From an uncultured Collinsella sp. (GTDB lineage Bacteria > Actinomycetota > Coriobacteriia > Coriobacteriales > Coriobacteriaceae), in the NCBI GenBank assembly GCA_900549455.1, contig UROM01000009.1:1-34809 (forward strand): a DNA stretch of 34,809 nucleotides. Reading direction: 5' to 3'. The notes beneath the pieces are model-generated. The model was not told the DNA's origin. It searched no databases and was given only the letters and a program-made list of their open reading frames with translations. Numbering within the stretch: the stretch's first letter is position 1; the number at the start of each line of letters is the position of its first letter. Of this stretch, positions 24,786 through 32,807 are shown in pieces. The position numbers and the translations under genes are program-made.

Positions 24786-27113
24786 TTAAGCGGAAACTGC
24801 GGCGGAAGCTGTGTTGGTCTCGTCCTCGTCGGTCCATGCATGCTTGGGCATGGGACGGAAGATCTGGAAGAGCATCGCAACCAGCAGCACGATGGCGACA
24901 ATCGTCCAGATACCAAACTGTCCAAGAACAAGCAGGTTATAGAACTGGTTAATGAACAGGCCGATGACCCAAGCAAAGGCGCACTCGTAGCCGAGGGCAA
25001 TCGCGGTCCATTTGCCGGAGTCCATCTGGTTGCGGATGGTACCAATGGCGGCAAAGCACGGAGCGCACAGCAGGTTGAACGCGCCAAAGGCGACGCAGGC
25101 GCCCATGGTGGGGAACATAGCGGCAAACGCGGTCCACAGGCTCGGGTCGGTCTCGCCCGCATCGGCGACGGACAGCAGCGAGCCGGCGGTGGCAACGACG
25201 TTCTCCTTAGCGACAAGGCCAGAGAAAGTCAGCGCAGCTGCCTGCCAGGTGCTAAAGCCGAGCGGGGCGAAGATCCAGGCAACCAGGTTGCCCAGCATGG
25301 CGAGCACGGAGTAGTCCATATACTCCTCGGGGATGCCGTCCATCGCAGGCAGGAAGCCAAAGGCACCGTTATAGCTACCAAAGTTGGAGAGGAACCAAAC
25401 GACGACGGTGGACGCGAAGATAATCGTGCCGGCCTTCTTGATAAAGGCCCAGCAGCGTTCCCACACGTGCAGCGCCCAAGAGCGGATCGCCGGGAAGTGG
25501 TAGGCAGGGAGCTCCATAACGAACGGCGTCGGGCGACCGGCGAAAAGCTTGGTCTTTTTGAGCATGAGGCCCGAGGCGATGACGGCAAAGACGCCCAGGA
25601 AGTAGAAGAGCGGGCTGATCCACTTCGCGGTGGTGGAAGAATCGCCGATGATGGAGCCCATGAGCAGGGCAATGATCGGCAGCTTGGCGCCACAGGGAAT
25701 GAACGTGGTGGTCATGACCGTCATGCGGCGGTCCTTCTCGTTCTCGATGGTCTTGGTGGCCATGACGCCGGGGACACCGCAGCCCGAGGACACGAGCATG
25801 GGGATAAAGGACTTACCGGACAGGCCAAAGCGGCGAAACACGCGGTCCATGATGAAGGCGACACGGGCCATATAGCCGCAGTCCTCCAGGAAGGACAGCA
25901 TCACAAAGAGCAGGAACATCTGCGGCACAAAGCCGAAGATGGCGCCCAGGCCGGCGACGATGCCGTCGCAGACCAGCGAATCGACCAGGCCACCGTCCTC
26001 GGTGCCGCCCGCCACAAGGGCGTCGTGCACCACGGTGGTGATACCCGGGACATAGGGGCCGTACTGCGCCGGGTCGACCGAGTCGGCGTTGTCGCCCGCA
26101 GCCTCAACAGCTGCGTCATAGGCGTCGCGACCCTGACCGAGCACGTACCAGCCGTCGGTGCCGAAGAGTTGGTCGTTGGTGAAGTCGGTCACCGTGCCGC
26201 CGAGGGTAGAAACGGCGATGTAGTACACGCAGAACATGATGACCACAAAGATCGGCAGGCCCAGGATGCGGTTGGTAACCACACGGTCGATCTTCTCGGA
26301 AGTGCTCATCTTGGCCGGAGCCTTGGTGAGGCACTCGTCGATGATGTGGGCAATCACGCCGTAGCGCTCGCCGGTGATGATGGACTCGGCGTCGTCGTCG
26401 CAGTCCTGTTCGCACTGGGCGACCAGCTGCTCCACGCGAGCGGCCTTCTCCTTAGTGAGGTTGATGAGCTTGCAGGCGTCCGCGTCGCGCTCGAACAGCT
26501 TGACCGCGTAGTAGCGACGCTTGTTGGCGGGAACGCTCGCCGGCAGGTTGTTCTCGATGTGGTCCAGAACGTCCTCGATGGAGGAATCGAACTTGTGCTC
26601 CGGCACCTGGCCCTTGGAAGCAGCGGACTTCTTGACCTGCTCGAACAGCTCCGTGATGCCCTTGTTCTTAAGAGCCGAGATCATCATGACCGGGCAGCCG
26701 AGCTTCTTGGAGAGCTTGTCCGTGTCGATCTTATCGCCGTTCTTCTCGACCAAGTCGGCCATGTTGAGGGCGACGACCACGGGCAGGCCGGTCTCGATAA
26801 CCTGAAGCGCCAGGTACAGGTTGCGCTCGAGGTTGGTGGCATCGACCACCTGGACGACGACATCGGGCTCGCCGCTCATGAGGTAGTCGCGCGAGCACTG
26901 CTCCTCGGGGCTGTAGGGGGAAAGCGAGTAGATGCCGGGGAGGTCCGTAATCGTGACGTTCTTGTCGCTTAGGAGCTTGGCTTCCTTTTTCTCAACCGTG
27001 ACGCCGGGCCAGTTGCCAACGTAGCCGTTGGCGCCGGTGATCAGGTTGAAAAGCGTGGTCTTGCCGCAGTTGGGGTTACCCGCCAGCGCGACATGGATCT
27101 GAGAATCCGCCAT
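24786..27113 (-). CDS. feoB: Ferrous iron transporter FeoB
   Basis: 775 residues; Fe(II) uptake across the membrane, driven by a cytosolic GTPase domain. G1 is GNPNCGKTT (12-20), G2 lies in GYVGNWPGVT, G3 is DLPG, and G4 is NMAD. A GDI helical domain follows (to about 265), then gate regions with about eleven helices including CG-GVP, ATKT and the FIPCGAKLP motif. A polar insert (about 320-370) lies on the outside between the first membrane helices. The ATG at 27113 has AAGGA upstream. It lies downstream of two feoA genes on the same strand, with an inverted repeat in the 123-base gap. Length and motifs are normal. Confidence 0.97.
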   Translation of the reverse strand: MADSQIHVALAGNPNCGKTTLFNLITGANGYVGNWPGVTVEKKEAKLLSDKNVTITDLPGIYSLSPYSPEEQCSRDYLMSGEPDVVVQVVDATNLERNLYLALQVIETGLPVVVALNMADLVEKNGDKIDTDKLSKKLGCPVMMISALKNKGITELFEQVKKSAASKGQVPEHKFDSSIEDVLDHIENNLPASVPANKRRYYAVKLFERDADACKLINLTKEKAARVEQLVAQCEQDCDDDAESIITGERYGVIAHIIDECLTKAPAKMSTSEKIDRVVTNRILGLPIFVVIMFCVYYIAVSTLGGTVTDFTNDQLFGTDGWYVLGQGRDAYDAAVEAAGDNADSVDPAQYGPYVPGITTVVHDALVAGGTEDGGLVDSLVCDGIVAGLGAIFGFVPQMFLLFVMLSFLEDCGYMARVAFIMDRVFRRFGLSGKSFIPMLVSSGCGVPGVMATKTIENEKDRRMTVMTTTFIPCGAKLPIIALLMGSIIGDSSTTAKWISPLFYFLGVFAVIASGLMLKKTKLFAGRPTPFVMELPAYHFPAIRSWALHVWERCWAFIKKAGTIIFASTVVVWFLSNFGSYNGAFGFLPAMDGIPEEYMDYSVLAMLGNLVAWIFAPLGFSTWQAAALTFSGLVAKENVVATAGSLLSVADAGETDPSLWTAFAAMFPTMGACVAFGAFNLLCAPCFAAIGTIRNQMDSGKWTAIALGYECAFAWVIGLFINQFYNLLVLGQFGIWTIVAIVLLVAMLFQIFRPMPKHAWTDEDETNTASAAVSA

Positions 27114-27181
27114 TCAATCCTTCTTCCTTGTGTGCCCGCGCTGCTTTCTCCGCGCAGGCTGGATAATGTGCTTCAAAGATG

Positions 27182-27217
27182 CTGCATTAAGTTAGAAAAA
27201 CCTAACTTTATCTGCAG
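27182..27217 (-). promoter_or_regulatory. Inverted repeat upstream of feoB
   Basis: AAGTTAG (27189-27195) and CTAACTT (27202-27208) with outer CTGCA/TGCAG. The half-site resembles the GTTAG/CTAAC of DtxR/IdeR boxes, but the spacing differs. Possible iron-responsive operator or leader hairpin. Confidence 0.4.
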
Positions 27218-27236
27218 AAATATGTGCCGCCGGCCC

Positions 27237-27458
27237 TTACTGGACCTCGACGACGGCAGCCTCCTCCTTGCGGATGGAGAGCTCGTAGCCACGCACGTTG
27301 ATCTCGACCGGATCTCCGAGCGGTGCAACCTTTACGACCTTGAACGAAGTGCCCTTGATGAGCCCCAGGTCCATAAGGTGGCGGCGAAGCGCACCCTCAC
27401 CGTGAAGCTTGACGATGGTGGAGCTCTCGCCCACCTTAACGTCACCCAACGTCTTCAT
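27237..27458 (-). CDS. feoA: FeoA protein (second copy, next to feoB)
   Basis: 73 residues, an SH3-like beta-barrel. GALRRHLMDLGLIKGTSFKVV and GDPVEINVRGYELSIRKEEA match the FeoA family, which binds FeoB and modulates its transport. GGGGG precedes the ATG by about 7 bases. It lies between the first feoA and feoB, all on one strand, so the order is feoA-feoA-feoB-Cys-rich partner. Two FeoA genes are common in anaerobic Gram-positive operons. Length normal. Confidence 0.95.
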   Translation of the reverse strand: MKTLGDVKVGESSTIVKLHGEGALRRHLMDLGLIKGTSFKVVKVAPLGDPVEINVRGYELSIRKEEAAVVEVQ

Positions 27459-27497
27459 CCTCTTATCCCCCTTTCGGTTTTTATGAAATGCTGCAGA

Positions 27498-27740
27498 CTA
27501 ACCGACGGTCATGATGTGCATGGCAACCTTGGAATCGATACCAAAGCGTGCGCCCAGCACCGTGACGATGATATTGGCGCCACTCGAGCTCACCACGTGG
27601 ATTTCGTTGCCCTCGACAAAGCCGAGGTCCTTGAGGTGGTGCTTCATATCCTCATTGCCCTTTACACGAGACACGCGCACGGTTTCGCCCGCTTTTACCA
27701 TCGAAAGCGGCATGGCCGGCATCTGCGGTCCGCAAGACAT
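27498..27740 (-). CDS. feoA: FeoA protein (first copy)
   Basis: 80 residues, SH3-like FeoA fold: MPLSMVKAGETVRVSRVKG, MKHHLKDLGFVEGNEIHVV, and VLGARFGIDSKVAMHI. Its N-terminus (MSCGPQMPAM) is a short Cys/Met-containing extension not seen in the other copy. It is the first gene of the Feo operon; the next feoA begins 39 bases on. The upstream region has a 15-bp perfect inverted repeat (27783-27836), probably regulatory. The ATG at 27740 has AGGAG 6 bases upstream. Confidence 0.95.
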   Translation of the reverse strand: MSCGPQMPAMPLSMVKAGETVRVSRVKGNEDMKHHLKDLGFVEGNEIHVVSSSGANIIVTVLGARFGIDSKVAMHIMTVG

Positions 27741-27782
27741 GAGTTGCTCCTAACGTCAGTTCGTCCTCAACATCGACGCGTT

Positions 27783-27836
27783 AAAAGTTAACCACGTCTA
27801 TGTTCGCTATAGTAAACTAGCACGTGGTTAACTTTT
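27783..27836 (-). promoter_or_regulatory. 15-bp perfect inverted repeat upstream of the Feo operon
   Basis: AAAAGTTAACCACGT (27783-27797) and ACGTGGTTAACTTTT (27822-27836), each with a GTTAAC core, the cores 40 bp apart. A TACTAT box (27809-27814, minus strand) lies between. The layout suits a pair of operator sites around a promoter controlled by an iron regulator. Confidence 0.6.
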
Positions 27837-27884
27837 TGGAAAGGGTCCCTATTCAGATTTCGGAAAAGTTTCCTATACGAAACA

Positions 27885-27919
27885 AAGGCGCCGCAAAGAC
27901 TGTCTCTTTGCGGCGCCTT
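27885..27919 (-). terminator. Terminator of the HPr-like gene
   Basis: AAGGCGCCGCAAAGA (27885-27899) pairs perfectly over 15 bp with TCTTTGCGGCGCCTT (27905-27919), loop CTGTC; on the minus strand it runs into TTTGTTTCG. It lies 7 bases after the HPr stop at 27927. Confidence 0.9.
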
Positions 27920-27926
27920 GTCATGC

Positions 27927-28175
27927 TTAAAGCGAGAGGTTTCTGATCGACGTAACGCAGGAGGCCTCATCTACGCCCGAAACGCGGAAGATGATGTCCT
28001 CGCCGCACTCGCCGTAGAGGGCCATGAGTCCCATGACATCGCGACCATCCGTGTGGCGATCGCCAATGCTGACTGACACGTCGCTACGGTGCTTGGCAAT
28101 GATGTCATAGAGCAGCGCAACCGGGCGGGCATGCAATCCCAACGGATCTTTAATCGTCTTTGTAAACTCGACCAT
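27927..28175 (-). CDS. HPr-family phosphocarrier with Asp46
   Basis: 82 residues. GLHARPVALL carries the phosphorylated His15 of HPr, the carrier between enzyme I and the sugar-specific PTS enzymes. The regulatory serine region, normally K-S46-I-M-G, reads R45-D46-V-M-G, so HPr kinase could not phosphorylate it, and Asp may mimic the phosphorylated state. The fold is otherwise normal (VSGVDEAS tail). The start at 28175 has GGAGGGG upstream; the open frame to 28460 overlaps aspS and its terminator and was rejected. There is no ptsI next to it. It may be the general HPr or a regulatory paralogue. Confidence 0.88.
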   Translation of the reverse strand: MVEFTKTIKDPLGLHARPVALLYDIIAKHRSDVSVSIGDRHTDGRDVMGLMALYGECGEDIIFRVSGVDEASCVTSIRNLSL

Positions 28176-28267
28176 GTCCCCTCCCACGACATCGTACATT
28201 CGGCCGGCAAACCCAGCCACGTGGTAGTTATTGTACGTTACCGGCGCAACCTCGGCGCATAAAAAAA

Positions 28268-28292
28268 GAGGGAAGGCACGCGTCCTTCCCTC
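28268..28292 (-). terminator. aspS terminator
   Basis: GAGGGAAGG (28268-28276) pairs with CCTTCCCTC (28284-28292), followed on the minus strand by seven T. A strong intrinsic terminator behind aspS (stop at 28319). Confidence 0.95.
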
Positions 28293-28318
28293 GTTACAGG
28301 CAATAGGTAGCCGCTTGC

Positions 28319-30106
28319 CTACATCAGGCGCAGGCTGACGTCCTTGAGCTGGGCGCCGGAAACGGCACTCGGAGCACCCGACATAAGGTCGGAGCCGCTG
28401 GCCGTCTTGGGGAACGCCATGACGTCGCGGATGGAGTCGGAACCGGTGAGCAGCATGCACACGCGGTCCAGGCCCAGAGCAAAACCGCCCATCGGGGGCG
28501 CACCAAACTTGAGCGCCTCCATGAGGAAGCCGAACTGCGACTCGGCACGCTCCTCGGTAAAGCCCAGGAGCTTGAGCATGGACATCTGCATCTCGGCGTT
28601 GTGGATACGCATACCGCCGCCACCGGCCTCAAAGCCATCCATGACAAAGTCATAGGTGCAGGAACCGGCTGCCAACGGGTCGGCCTCGATCTTGGCGATG
28701 TCGGTCTCGGTCGGCAGGGTAAAGGGCTGGTGCTCGGCAGCATAGGCCTTGCGATCCTCGTCCCAATGGAACAGCGGGAAGTTGACGACCCACAGGAAGT
28801 CGTGGCCCTCGCGCTTGATCTCGAGTGCGTTGGCCATGTGAGAACGCATGCCGCCCAGGATCTCGTCAGAGAGCAGGCGCGGGCCGGCAGCGAACATCAC
28901 AAGGTCGCCGGGCTCGACGTCCATGCGCTCGCGCAGAGCCGCCATCTCCTCGTCCGAGAAGAACTTGACGATGGGGCTGTTGATAGAGCCATCCTCGCGG
29001 AAGGCGATCCAAGCCAGACCCTTGGCGCCAAACGTGGAGGCCACGCCGGCAAGCTTATCGATCTTGGCACGTGCCCAGGCACCGGCGCCCTTGGCGTTAA
29101 TGGCCTTGACGACAGAGCCCTCCTCGTTTGCGGCGGTCGCAAAGACCTTGAACTTGGAGTTGGCAAAGATGTCGGTCAGGTCGACCAGGTGCATGCCATA
29201 GCGGGTATCGGGCTTGTCGGAGCCATAGGTGTCCATGGCCTCCCAGTAGTCCATGCGACGCAGCGGCGTGGGCATCTCGACACCCATGCGACCGAAGGCA
29301 TCGGACAGGACTTCTTCGAGCGCGCTCATGACATCGTTCTGGTCCACGAAGGACATCTCGATATCGACCTGGGTGAACTCGGGCTGACGGTCGGCGCGCA
29401 GGTCCTCGTCGCGGAAGCACTTGGCAACCTGGTAGTAGCGCTCGACGCCACCGACCATGAGCAGCTGCTTCAGGAGCTGCGGGGACTGCGGCAGGGCGTA
29501 GAAGTTGCCCGGCTGGATACGGCTGGGAACGATGAAGTCGCGGGCGCCCTCGGGCGTGGACTTAAACAGGGAGGGCGTCTCGACCTCCATGAACTCACGG
29601 TTGTGCAGCGCCTCGCGAATGGCAAAGGTAAAGTCGGAGCGCAGCTTGAGGTTAGCCATCATCTCGGGACGACGGAGGTCCAGATAGCGATAGCGCAGGC
29701 GGGTGTCCTCGCTGGTCTCGATGCCGTCCTCGATCTGGAACGGCGGGGTGACGGACGTGTTGAGCACTTCGGCGTGGTCGGTCAGGACCTCGATCTCGCC
29801 GGTCGCGAGCTTGGTGTTGGTGGTCTCCTCGCCACGGGCGCGCACGACGCCGTGGATCTTGATGGGCCACTCGGGACGCATGGTCTCGGCGATCTTAAAG
29901 GCATCGCCATCGGAGTGCTCGGGGTCGAAGGTGAGCTGCGTGATGCCCTCGCGGTCGCGAAGGTCGCAGAAGATAAGGCCGCCGTGGTCGCGGCGACGGC
30001 TCACCCAACCGGTGAGGGTGACCTCTTCGCCCACGTTCTCGAAGCGAAGCTCGCCGCAGGTACGGGTGTGCATGGAATGCTCATCGATGGGACGGGTCTG
30101 GCTCAT
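28319..30106 (-). CDS. aspS: Aspartyl-tRNA synthetase
   Basis: 595 residues; class II synthetase that charges tRNA(Asp). The OB-fold anticodon domain (about 15-110: VTLTGWVSRRRDHGGLIFCDLRDREG) is followed by the catalytic core with motif 2 (CFRDEDLRADRQPEFTQVD), a bacterial GAD insertion (about 300-415), and motif 3 (GGFALGLDRVCMLLTG). Length is the bacterial norm. The start at 30106 has AGGAGG 9 bases upstream; a second Met (MHTRT) 11 residues on is the more usual family start but has a weaker site. Two GC hairpins lie in the leader (30134-30158 and about 30173-30199). The tRNA specificity (Asp only, or Asp/Asn) cannot be read from this. Confidence 0.97.
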   Translation of the reverse strand: MSQTRPIDEHSMHTRTCGELRFENVGEEVTLTGWVSRRRDHGGLIFCDLRDREGITQLTFDPEHSDGDAFKIAETMRPEWPIKIHGVVRARGEETTNTKLATGEIEVLTDHAEVLNTSVTPPFQIEDGIETSEDTRLRYRYLDLRRPEMMANLKLRSDFTFAIREALHNREFMEVETPSLFKSTPEGARDFIVPSRIQPGNFYALPQSPQLLKQLLMVGGVERYYQVAKCFRDEDLRADRQPEFTQVDIEMSFVDQNDVMSALEEVLSDAFGRMGVEMPTPLRRMDYWEAMDTYGSDKPDTRYGMHLVDLTDIFANSKFKVFATAANEEGSVVKAINAKGAGAWARAKIDKLAGVASTFGAKGLAWIAFREDGSINSPIVKFFSDEEMAALRERMDVEPGDLVMFAAGPRLLSDEILGGMRSHMANALEIKREGHDFLWVVNFPLFHWDEDRKAYAAEHQPFTLPTETDIAKIEADPLAAGSCTYDFVMDGFEAGGGGMRIHNAEMQMSMLKLLGFTEERAESQFGFLMEALKFGAPPMGGFALGLDRVCMLLTGSDSIRDVMAFPKTASGSDLMSGAPSAVSGAQLKDVSLRLM

Positions 30107-30133
30107 ACCAGTGATCCTCCTTTATGGATCTGT

Positions 30134-30158
30134 GCCGCCCCGTGTCGTTCCGGGCGGC
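30134..30158 (-). promoter_or_regulatory. Hairpin in the aspS leader
   Basis: GCCGCCC (30134-30140) and GGGCGGC (30152-30158) form a perfect 7-bp stem 28 bases before the aspS start. A second hairpin (CTGCG/CGCAG with CCGG arms) lies just upstream. Neither is followed by a T-run. Confidence 0.4.
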
Positions 30159-30362
30159 GTCGTACAGATTCGCCCGGCCTGCGTAAACCGCGCAGCCGGA
30201 CATGGCGTTCTATCTTATCGCACCTGTGTCGATGTGCCGCGAAAAAGTAGCTCCTGCCCAAAGACTTGACGGAGACGAAACAATTGACGCACCGTGGCCG
30301 TCGCCGACGCGCGCCACGTGCGACAATGTGCCCCAATACAACCGCACTCGGAAAGGCCCGTC

Positions 30363-30998
30363 ATGACCGCACGCCTCATCGTTATGGATATCGACTCCAC
30401 GCTCATCAACCAGGAGGTCATCGACCTGTTGGGCGAGGAGGCCGGCGTGGGCGAGCAGGTAGCGCAGATCACCGAGCGCGCCATGCGCGGCGAGCTCGAC
30501 TTTAAGCAGGCGCTCGAGGAACGCGTGGGGCTGCTTGCCGGCTTGGATGAGAGCGTATTCGAGCGCACCTTTGAGCGCGTGACGTTTACCCCCGGCGCGC
30601 TGGAGCTTGTGCGCTCGGCACACAGCAAGGGCTGGAAGGTCGGCGTGGTAAGCGGCGGCTTTCACGAGGTCGCCGACAAGATCGTGGCCGCCGCGGGCAT
30701 CGACTTTTGCCTCGCTAACCGCCTGGAGGTCGTGGGCGGCAAGCTCACCGGTAAGCTGGCGGCAGACATCGTGACCAAGGAGTCCAAGCTCATCCAGCTG
30801 CTGGATTGGGCGGTTGAGTGCGGTGTCGACATGGCCCACACCGTCGCGATCGGCGACGGCGCCAACGACATCCCCATGATTCAGGCCGCGGGCACGGGCA
30901 TCGCGTTTTGCGCCAAGCCCAAGACGCGCGAGGCCGCCCCGTTTGCCATCGACGAGCGCAACCTGATGCTCGCCATGGACATCATCCTGCGCGACTAG
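30363..30998 (+). CDS. serB: Phosphoserine phosphatase SerB
   Basis: 211 residues, HAD superfamily. Motif I is MDIDSTL (nucleophile Asp and acid Asp), motif II lies in VVSGGF, motif III is the KESK region lysine, and motif IV is IGDGANDIPM. The cap has FERTFERVTFTPGAL. This is the single-domain SerB without the N-terminal ACT domain, making serine from phosphoserine. GGAAAGG lies before the ATG at 30363; an upstream in-frame extension to 30294 is less likely. It is transcribed away from aspS and has no other serine gene nearby. Other HAD phosphatases share the motifs, so the substrate is likely but not certain. Confidence 0.9.
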   Translation: MTARLIVMDIDSTLINQEVIDLLGEEAGVGEQVAQITERAMRGELDFKQALEERVGLLAGLDESVFERTFERVTFTPGALELVRSAHSKGWKVGVVSGGFHEVADKIVAAAGIDFCLANRLEVVGGKLTGKLAADIVTKESKLIQLLDWAVECGVDMAHTVAIGDGANDIPMIQAAGTGIAFCAKPKTREAAPFAIDERNLMLAMDIILRD

Positions 30999-31034
30999 CC
31001 GATCCGTCTAACAATTGAATCAGTCTGTCCTATA

Positions 31035-31068
31035 GTTTCCGAACAATTTTGTCTTAGTGTTCGGAAAC
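31035..31068. promoter_or_regulatory. 11-bp inverted repeat upstream of larB
   Basis: GTTTCCGAACA (31035-31045) and TGTTCGGAAAC (31058-31068), 12-base spacer, perfect. It ends 12 bases before the proposed -10 of larB. It could be an operator or the end hairpin of serB (36 bases after its stop); no T-run follows. Confidence 0.55.
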
Positions 31069-31080
31069 ATACCCTTTGAG

Positions 31081-31089
31081 TGCTAGACT
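31081..31089 (+). promoter_or_regulatory. Extended -10 promoter of larB
   Basis: TGCTAGACT is an extended -10 (TG-C-TAGACT) 23 bases before the larB ATG. The -35 region is poor, as often with extended -10 promoters. Confidence 0.5.
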
Positions 31090-31112
31090 TTGCGCCGTCG
31101 AAGGGAACATAT

Positions 31113-31895
31113 ATGGATAAGCGAGATCTTGAGCAATTGTTGAGCGACGTTGCCGACGGAGCAGTCGCCCCGGCAGTCGCCCTCACACGCATCCAGACGG
31201 CGCCAACCGCCGATCTGGGTTTTGCGCAGCTCGATCTTTCGCGCGGGGTGCGCCAGGGAGCCGGCGAGGTTGTCTACGGTGCCGGTAAAACCGCCGAGCA
31301 GATTACTGCCATTATCGAAGCACTGCGCACTGCCGGCCAGGAGCGCATCCTGGTCACGCGCCTGGACGCCGAAAAAGCAGACCGCATCTCGGAGCTCCTC
31401 GGCAACGGCATCGACTTGGGATATGTCCCAGACACACAGCTTGCCCTCGTGGGCGGCAAGCCCTCCCCTACCGGCAACGGACGCATCGTCGTCGCCTGCG
31501 CCGGCACGAGCGACCTGCCCGTCGCCGAGGAAGCCGCGTTGACGGCCGAGTTCTACGGCAACGAGGTCGACCGCCTCTACGACGTAGGTGTCGCCGGCCT
31601 GCACCGCCTGCTCGCACATGCCGAGGAGCTTGCCCAGGCTCAGGTGGTCATCGCCATTGCCGGCATGGAAGGCGCGCTGGCGAGCGTTATCGGCGGCCTG
31701 GTGAGCTGTCCGGTCATTGCCGTTCCCACCAGCGTGGGGTACGGCGCGAGTTTTGGTGGCGTAGCCGCGCTGCTCGCCATGCTCAACTCCTGCGCCAGCG
31801 GCGTTTCGGTCGTCAATATCGACAACGGCTTTGGTGCCGCCTACCAGGCAAGTCTTATCAATCATCTGGGCGCCGGCACATCCCGCGCCCGTTAA
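31113..31895 (+). CDS. larB: LarB, nickel-pincer cofactor biosynthesis (carboxylase/hydrolase)
   Basis: 260 residues. LarB carboxylates nicotinic acid adenine dinucleotide and cleaves it, the first step to the cofactor of lactate racemase. LDLSRGVRQGAGEVVYGAGKT is the conserved N-part; the C-terminal half is an AIR-carboxylase-like domain (GTSDLPVAEEA, IAGMEGALASVIGGL, VPTSVGYG), with the conserved Cys in MLNSCASGVSVVNIDNGFG. The start at 31113 has AAGGGAAC upstream; an in-frame start at 31080 would include the promoter. larC follows 10 bases on. Length is normal. Confidence 0.95.
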   Translation: MDKRDLEQLLSDVADGAVAPAVALTRIQTAPTADLGFAQLDLSRGVRQGAGEVVYGAGKTAEQITAIIEALRTAGQERILVTRLDAEKADRISELLGNGIDLGYVPDTQLALVGGKPSPTGNGRIVVACAGTSDLPVAEEAALTAEFYGNEVDRLYDVGVAGLHRLLAHAEELAQAQVVIAIAGMEGALASVIGGLVSCPVIAVPTSVGYGASFGGVAALLAMLNSCASGVSVVNIDNGFGAAYQASLINHLGAGTSRAR

Positions 31896-31905
31896 GGAGC
31901 ATTCC

Positions 31906-32805
31906 ATGTCCAACCATCAGCACACGCTTATCATCGACGGCACCTCGGGCATCAGCGGCGATATGACCGTCGCGGCCCTGCTCGACCTGGGCGCCAGCGA
32001 GGAACACCTGCGCGAACAGCTCGCCACGCTGCCGGTCGACGGCTTTACGATCGCCGTCACGCGCGTAAACAAGCATGGCATCGACGCCTGCGACTTTGAC
32101 GTCCAGCTTGCAGAGGAGCTCGAGAACCACGATCACGATATGGCCTGGCTCTACGGCAACGAAGCAGCCGCCGAGCACACGCACGAGCATGAGCATGAGC
32201 ACCACCATCATGACCATGGCGAGCACGAACACGAGCACTGCCACGAGCATGGCCATGAGAACCATCATCACGCCCACCATCACCACCGTTCTTTGGCGGA
32301 TGTCACCGCCATCATCGATGGCTCACAGCTAAGCGATGGTGCCAAGCGTCGTGCCCTCGCCATTTTTTCCGTACTCGCTGATGCCGAGGCAAAGGCTCAC
32401 GGCAAAACGCCCGAGACCGTCATGTTCCACGAGGTGGGCGCCGTCGACTCCATCGTCGACGTCTGCTCTGTCGCCATCTGCCTCGACGATCTGGGTATTG
32501 AGGATATCGTGGTCGAGTCTCTCTCCGAGGGCCACGGAACCATCCGTTGCGCCCACGGCCTCATGCCCATTCCCGTCCCCGCTGTCGTCAACCTGTGTCA
32601 GGCGGGCAATATCGCCCTCACGCCTGCACCGGTCGCCGGCGAGCTCGTGACGCCCACGGGCGCCGCCATCGTCACCGCGCTGCGCACGTCCGATCAACTG
32701 CCCTCACGCTACCGCATCGAAGCCGTCGGCTACGGCGCCGGCAAACGCCCCTACGAGGGTTGCTCCGGCACGCTCCGCTGCTTGCTCGTTCACGCGGACG
32801 CATAG
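31906..32805 (+). CDS. larC: LarC nickel insertion protein, LarC1 part only
   Basis: 299 residues. LarC inserts nickel into the pincer cofactor using CTP. IDGTSGISGDM opens the conserved N-domain; MFHEVGAVDSIVDV and HGLMPIPVPAV are family motifs. Residues 91-127 hold 22 histidines in 37 positions, a nickel-binding region as in other LarC proteins. The gene stops right after SGTLRCLLVHADA, where LarC1 normally ends; the LarC2 domain (the CTP-binding part, reached in lactobacilli by a frameshift) is absent, as the next gene starts two bases later. TAAGGAG precedes the ATG. LarC2 may be encoded elsewhere or be lost. Confidence 0.92.
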   Translation: MSNHQHTLIIDGTSGISGDMTVAALLDLGASEEHLREQLATLPVDGFTIAVTRVNKHGIDACDFDVQLAEELENHDHDMAWLYGNEAAAEHTHEHEHEHHHHDHGEHEHEHCHEHGHENHHHAHHHHRSLADVTAIIDGSQLSDGAKRRALAIFSVLADAEAKAHGKTPETVMFHEVGAVDSIVDVCSVAICLDDLGIEDIVVESLSEGHGTIRCAHGLMPIPVPAVVNLCQAGNIALTPAPVAGELVTPTGAAIVTALRTSDQLPSRYRIEAVGYGAGKRPYEGCSGTLRCLLVHADA

Positions 32806-32807
32806 CC

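Noticed and set aside
24735..26972. A 745-codon open frame on the plus strand
   Set aside because: It is fully antisense to feoB; its composition (V, G, H, D rich) is the usual mirror of a G+C-rich gene, with no domain.
27927..28460. A longer HPr with 95 extra N-terminal residues
   Set aside because: The extension crosses the aspS terminator and the aspS 3' end; the HPr fold starts at 28175 with a good ribosome-binding site.
28601..30250. A 549-codon plus-strand open frame
   Set aside because: Antisense to aspS, no motifs.
31906..32807. Programmed frameshift joining LarC1 to LarC2
   Set aside because: The bases after 32805 encode a complete TetR in its own frame; no LarC2-like text in any frame.
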